NCBI RefSeq assembly: GCF_037975245.1
Contig: NC_092576.1
Coordinates: forward strand, 33,768,611-33,832,610
Origin: Apostichopus japonicus
Lineage: Eukaryota > Echinodermata > Holothuroidea > Aspidochirotida > Stichopodidae
Length of the DNA stretch: 64,000 nucleotides
Direction: 5' to 3'
The position numbers were made by a program, and so were the translations under genes. Under the pieces are notes generated by a model that worked only from the letters and a program-made list of their open reading frames with translations, did not search any database and had not been told where the DNA came from. Positions 59,740 through 64,000 of the stretch are shown here, piece by piece. The number at the start of each line of letters is the position of its first letter. Within the stretch, counting starts at the first letter, position 1.

Positions 59740-60879
59740 TGCATGTACCACATTATACATAACTTACACTTTCTGTCCTATAACTGAATGTACCATGTAA
59801 TATGTAACTTACACTATTACGATACCGGATGTCCTCTAGTGGTATGTCTAAAATGTTATTATTTCCTTTCAGTTCCTATCAAACTTCTGCAATGTATATA
59901 ACCTTTTGACCTTCAAATGTCCCCTCGTTAATTCCTACGGTTCCCGAATAAAGATATACATTACAAATTGCTTGATCAAATTTCAGACGTCTAGTTAATT
60001 TACCCGTATTTTCAGACAAAGAAAAACCTAAAAAACAGGACCACATGTTGTTTTCTTCCTCACAAATCATTCGATGATTCAGTGATAGATTTGAGGAATA
60101 ATAAAAATGTTCAAATAAGGTAATATTGAAACAATCATGGATCAGATGGCCCATCACGTGTGATTCCAAGCTTTCCAATATCTGAGAATTTGTTTGTTTA
60201 AAGAGGCAAGTCGTTCTGAATTAATGTACACATATTTAATTGAACATTAGTTGCCTCGGAGAGAATGAATCATCCTTAAATCAACAAAATGTTTTAATAT
60301 TATATTTGCGCCGAGCTTCTTGGAGCTACGCTTCCGAAATAGCTAACCAAATATTTTCTACATGGGCAACGATAGTACCACCTCCACCATCTCAGTCGAT
60401 ATTCGACACATTACAGTATAGGTATAATGTATGTTCCATATAGTACGCAAGTTACACTTCCTGTCCTCTAATTGTATGTACCATGTAATAATTGTCTATC
60501 CTATAACTGTATGTACCATATAATACATCACTAACACTACCGGTACCATGTTAACGAACACTACCGGTACCATGTTATATGACTGCATGTACTACATATT
60601 ACATAACTTATATTATGCAGACACCTAATGTCCTCTAATGGTATCGATAATACATAACTTACACTAACAGTATCTGCCCTATCAAACTGTACGTAGCATA
60701 TAATATATACCTTACGCTACCTGTCGTTTAACTTTACGTGGCATAGTATACATAACTTACACTACGTTACATGTCCTCTAACTGTATGTGTCGTATTAGT
60801 CAATATGCCTAAATAACTAACGCTATACTTGGCCTATCACTGTACCATATATACTCATATTTACACTGTCAAAGCATGT

Positions 60880-60890
<11 letters not shown>
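59740..60890. repeat. Diverged minisatellite (CATAACTTACACTACCTGTCC family)
   Basis: Units of ~50-60 bp share CATAACTTACACT, TGTCCTCTAACTGTATG and TACCATATAATA; they occupy 59740-59875 and 60425-60890, with stray units near 61370 and 61640. A ~550-bp non-repetitive insert (59878-60424) interrupts the array. Confidence 0.65.
59879..60202 (-). CDS. Possible terminal exon of unknown function
   Basis: After an AAATTCTCAG acceptor the frame reads ILESLESHVMGHLIHDCFNI and continues for about 107 codons to a TGA, including TGKLTRRLKFDQAICNVYLY and GTFEGQKVIYIAEV. Composition is protein-like and the frame is uninterrupted, but I recognise no family, and no other exon of the gene was found. It lies inside the insert that interrupts the minisatellite. 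It could be a retained exon of a lost gene or a chance frame. Confidence 0.25.
   Translation of the reverse strand, partial: FKQTNSQILESLESHVMGHLIHDCFNITLFEHFYYSSNLSLNHRMICEEENNMWSCFLGFSLSENTGKLTRRLKFDQAICNVYLYSGTVGINEGTFEGQKVIYIAEV

Positions 60891-60955
<65 letters not shown>
60885..60955. repeat. (TA)n microsatellite
   Basis: About 70 bp of pure TA. Confidence 0.95.
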
Positions 60956-60957
<2 letters not shown>

Positions 60958-60959
60958 TA

Positions 60960-63900
60960 TTGTGTTGAAAATCTGCTTATTTAACACTTACTGCCAATGA
61001 AGTAAGATAAATGAAACTTAATATAACAAAATGTGCAAAATAAACAATGGAATTGTAAATAAGCCGTTAGTTAATGAAAAACAAAGATGCTCAATACCTA
61101 CTTGAAAATATTCATGTATCATGTGTACATCGATCTTGTTAGTTAATACCTGAACACTGATTGTTAAAGAAATATGAATGTAAATACTAGTATAATAAAG
61201 TCGAACATTGTTTGTAAAATTTCCGAAACCTACACTGTAACATGGAGAGTTCATAGTTCCGAAGACTTACAACCAGTGGCGTTGCCATGTGCATTTGTCT
61301 GGTAGTTTAAAGTTTAGGGGGGAGGGGCATTACAAGTTTGTAGGAGGAAGTAACCCCAGCCTACATTATTTCAATGTCCTCTAACGGCATGTAACTTAAT
61401 ATAAATTTACCTGTCCATCATATGTTGGTATAGGGACAAGACAAGTAACTTCAGTAGATGTGGGACAATATGTGCATATTTAGTCTAATACACATTTGGG
61501 CCATTGTTTTTCTTTTCTTTTTTTGCATTGAACTTCAGCAGAAAGAAGAATAGTTTATAGGCTTAAACAGATTTAGGACGTCCCACAACTGCAGTTCACA
61601 CAGTTTTTTTGTCACACATGTGTAAATTGAATATCATTGATGTCATATAACTGTATGCAATTTTAACACTCGCCAACCTTGGTGACTTGCCTGCCACAGG
61701 CAAGTAATCAAAAGCATTGCACGGACTGCGGTACTTGTTCCTCGGAATCTTATACTCAAAGTTGTTGGTTATCGCCAAAACAATTCCCTCTCTACAACAC
61801 TACGAGTCACACTTAACGTGTGTCTAATCAAGTATCCGACTGTACTGCACTTACGTTTAACACTTAATTAAAATCCACATAATTACTTCTATAAGTACAG
61901 TATAATGTTACAAAGTCACGGGTTTTGTATCAAATGCAATAAATAACATGCACCAAGGGCACCATACAACACTTCCCTTGTATAAATATATCTTAAAAAA
62001 GTAATATATGTGGTAATTGTAGTTAAACGAATTAATGACATGAAATATTCTTCTTGGTACTGTGCAATTATTTTACTATACATTCACTACCATTGCATAT
62101 GAACTTCAGCTCGAATCACGACAACAATGTTATAACAACAACGAATCAAACGTGTTATGTTAACGGTAGTTATTAACATCATCTCCCTCTGTAGTATAAT
62201 ACTGTTATTTGTTTTTACAAAGATTGCCGTTCTCATTGTTGGTCGATTCAATCTTACCTTTCATACCGATTTTCTCTCCTGGAACTGTTCCATTTATTTT
62301 CCAGACTCTAAACTATAAAATTACAACATGGCGGACCGAATCCTTGTGCTTTAACGTTGTGATATAATGTAATCCACGTACATACAGTATGGGATGGATT
62401 CATTACTTCCTGTAGGATATGAGTAATACGAATACATGAAAAAAATTGTATCTGCTTCGCAAAGGTAAACAATATTAGATGAAATTTATGATCTAATGCA
62501 CTTTGTTCTCTTTTCTACGATCATATCAATCTGTTTGATGAGAATAAAGAAAGGTTATTTAACAGGACTATTTCTATTAGATGGATATTGTTATTTTTAT
62601 TTAAAGGTCTGTGAAATAAATGATACATGCTGGAATGTTGCTTGTAATATTTTTAATCTTTACAATATTGCAAAAAATCCCACTTATCTCTTTGTCCAAT
62701 TGTAAGTGATATTTTAAACAGTTTGTTTTCTCAAAATATTAATCAGTGTCAAGTTATGTCAGCGCTCTTATCAACTGAGTAGACCTACTAGCCTTACATT
62801 TGGCAAGGAATATGATGTTATTTGTCAATTCTTATCTTGGCTCCGATTGAAAAGCCCTTTAATCGTAGCGCATTATACCGGCGGTCTCGATGCAAATGAA
62901 TGACTACTTATCCTGTTTACATGATTCGCCCACAGACAAATTATATCGAGTGATTATGATGTCAGAGAGTGTACCATGATATCATTGATGTAGTTGTGTA
63001 AGTATATTTAGTGTCGTTATCGAGCCCCATCCTCGCCTTCTTTGAAGGGAGGTATAGCAGTTTCTATAATGATTTATGTTATCGCTTAATTCAGTTGTAT
63101 TTCTCTTCAAGTGGGACGTACCGCTATTTACACACTCCACCGTCCCCACGGGTGTCACTCTCGGTAACCACGTCAAACCCCACAAGAATGTCACTTCCGT
63201 GGTCGACACGCCATACTCCCCCCCCCCCCCCCCCGATATAAGGTAATATGATATTACCCACATGGGTTATTCTATACGCAGAAAATAAAATGTAATATTT
63301 AGTAGATGCAAAATAAAAGATAATTGGTTGGATTCAAGCGTACTGTAAGTATATGGCTATACCTGTACATCGATTGACCTTAAATTTCCGCCTTTTGTTT
63401 TAAAACGCGTTCATACAGCACTTATATAGCCAAAGTACTTCCTTCTCTAAAGAACCCCAACATTGTGATTAGGCAAGAAGGGAAGCGTTCAGATTTACCT
63501 CATAATGAAAGTACCTATTAAATACAGTTCCATTACTTTTTTGAAATAACATCAAGGGTTACACAAAGAAATGCTCAAAGGCATTATAACGATACGATGT
63601 TACTTTCAAATTTTGCTTAATAATAAATAATTCACCTTAAGACCATTTTTGTTTTATCTTTTAAATTGTTGTTTGTTTAACTAATATGATTTTTATCATT
63701 ATTTTGATATCAAGAAAGCTAGATATTCTTTTTTTCATAAAAAAAATGATCGTTTTTGCTGAAATATAAACTCAGCGACGTCCTTATTTGCAGGTAAATA
63801 TAAATCATCAACCGTTGAAAAATTGGTGTTATCACCGCAAGTAGTAGTAGTAAAGGTAAAGCAAATTTTCAGTACGTTTGGAAACATAGTCAGCACATAG

Positions 63901-64000
63901 ATGCAGATTGTGTTTTCAGCGCCCACCTTTAAATGAGATTTATTCCCTTAAAATATTTGCACAAATCGTAAATGGTAATGATATTGTTGTGAGATCCGGG
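60960..64000. other. Non-coding stretch
   Basis: No supported exon. A perfect hairpin ACTTGCCTG-CCA-CAGGCAAGT lies at 61685-61705; a C17 run near 63219-63235. Confidence 0.4.

Overview
This is metazoan genomic DNA: AT-rich, low gene density, introns with GT..AG borders, and dense mobile-element debris. A NACHT-type innate-immunity gene, tRNA-derived SINE and Penelope-like remnants, and foldback elements with tandem-repeat arms and 8-bp target duplications point to a marine deuterostome, most plausibly an echinoderm such as a sea cucumber. The species is inference. Very few long open frames are genes; coding sequence here is split into short exons that I joined by splice sites and phase.

Two gene models stand out, both on the minus strand. 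(1) At 369-4680 are the 3' exons of a gene whose product ends in a tyrosine-recombinase-like HLGH..H..YRLP segment, low-complexity linkers and a SANT/Myb-like C terminus. It looks transposon-derived and its upstream part carries a stop and an apparent frameshift. (2) At 41941-47164 is an NLR-like NACHT NTPase gene with a 25-nt first coding exon, a 1463-nt NACHT/winged-helix exon and at least three leucine-rich-type exons in consistent phase; a further exon may lie at 40307-40495.

Mobile elements dominate. Between 13.7 and 20.7 kb lie three foldback elements, each built of a different short word repeated in tandem and then inverted, each flanked by an 8-9-bp direct duplication. A larger foldback family occurs twice in opposite orientation (6429-11279 and 27419-31357), with arms made of ~140-158-bp units, a nearly identical 2.3-kb core and different unit numbers in one arm. 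Other elements: two terminal-inverted-repeat elements (47439-49033, with a remnant ORF; 50414-51188), a hAT-type MITE (23843-24234), another MITE-like element (24401-24891), a tRNA-SINE (20203-20573), a Penelope-like GIY-YIG endonuclease fragment (about 41135-41706), a second Penelope-like tail (56740-56955), a non-LTR retrotransposon 3' end (57238-57420), dispersed repeats and several minisatellites.

Layout: 0-5 kb transposon-derived gene; 6.4-11.3 kb foldback copy 1; 13.7-20.7 kb short-word foldback cluster; 22.9-25 kb word-repeat region with MITEs; 25.8-31.4 kb dispersed repeat and foldback copy 2; 32.3-35 kb minisatellite; 35-41 kb mostly non-coding; 41-47.2 kb NLR gene; 47.4-53 kb inverted-repeat elements and arrays; 53-64 kb mostly non-coding with TE tails and a minisatellite.
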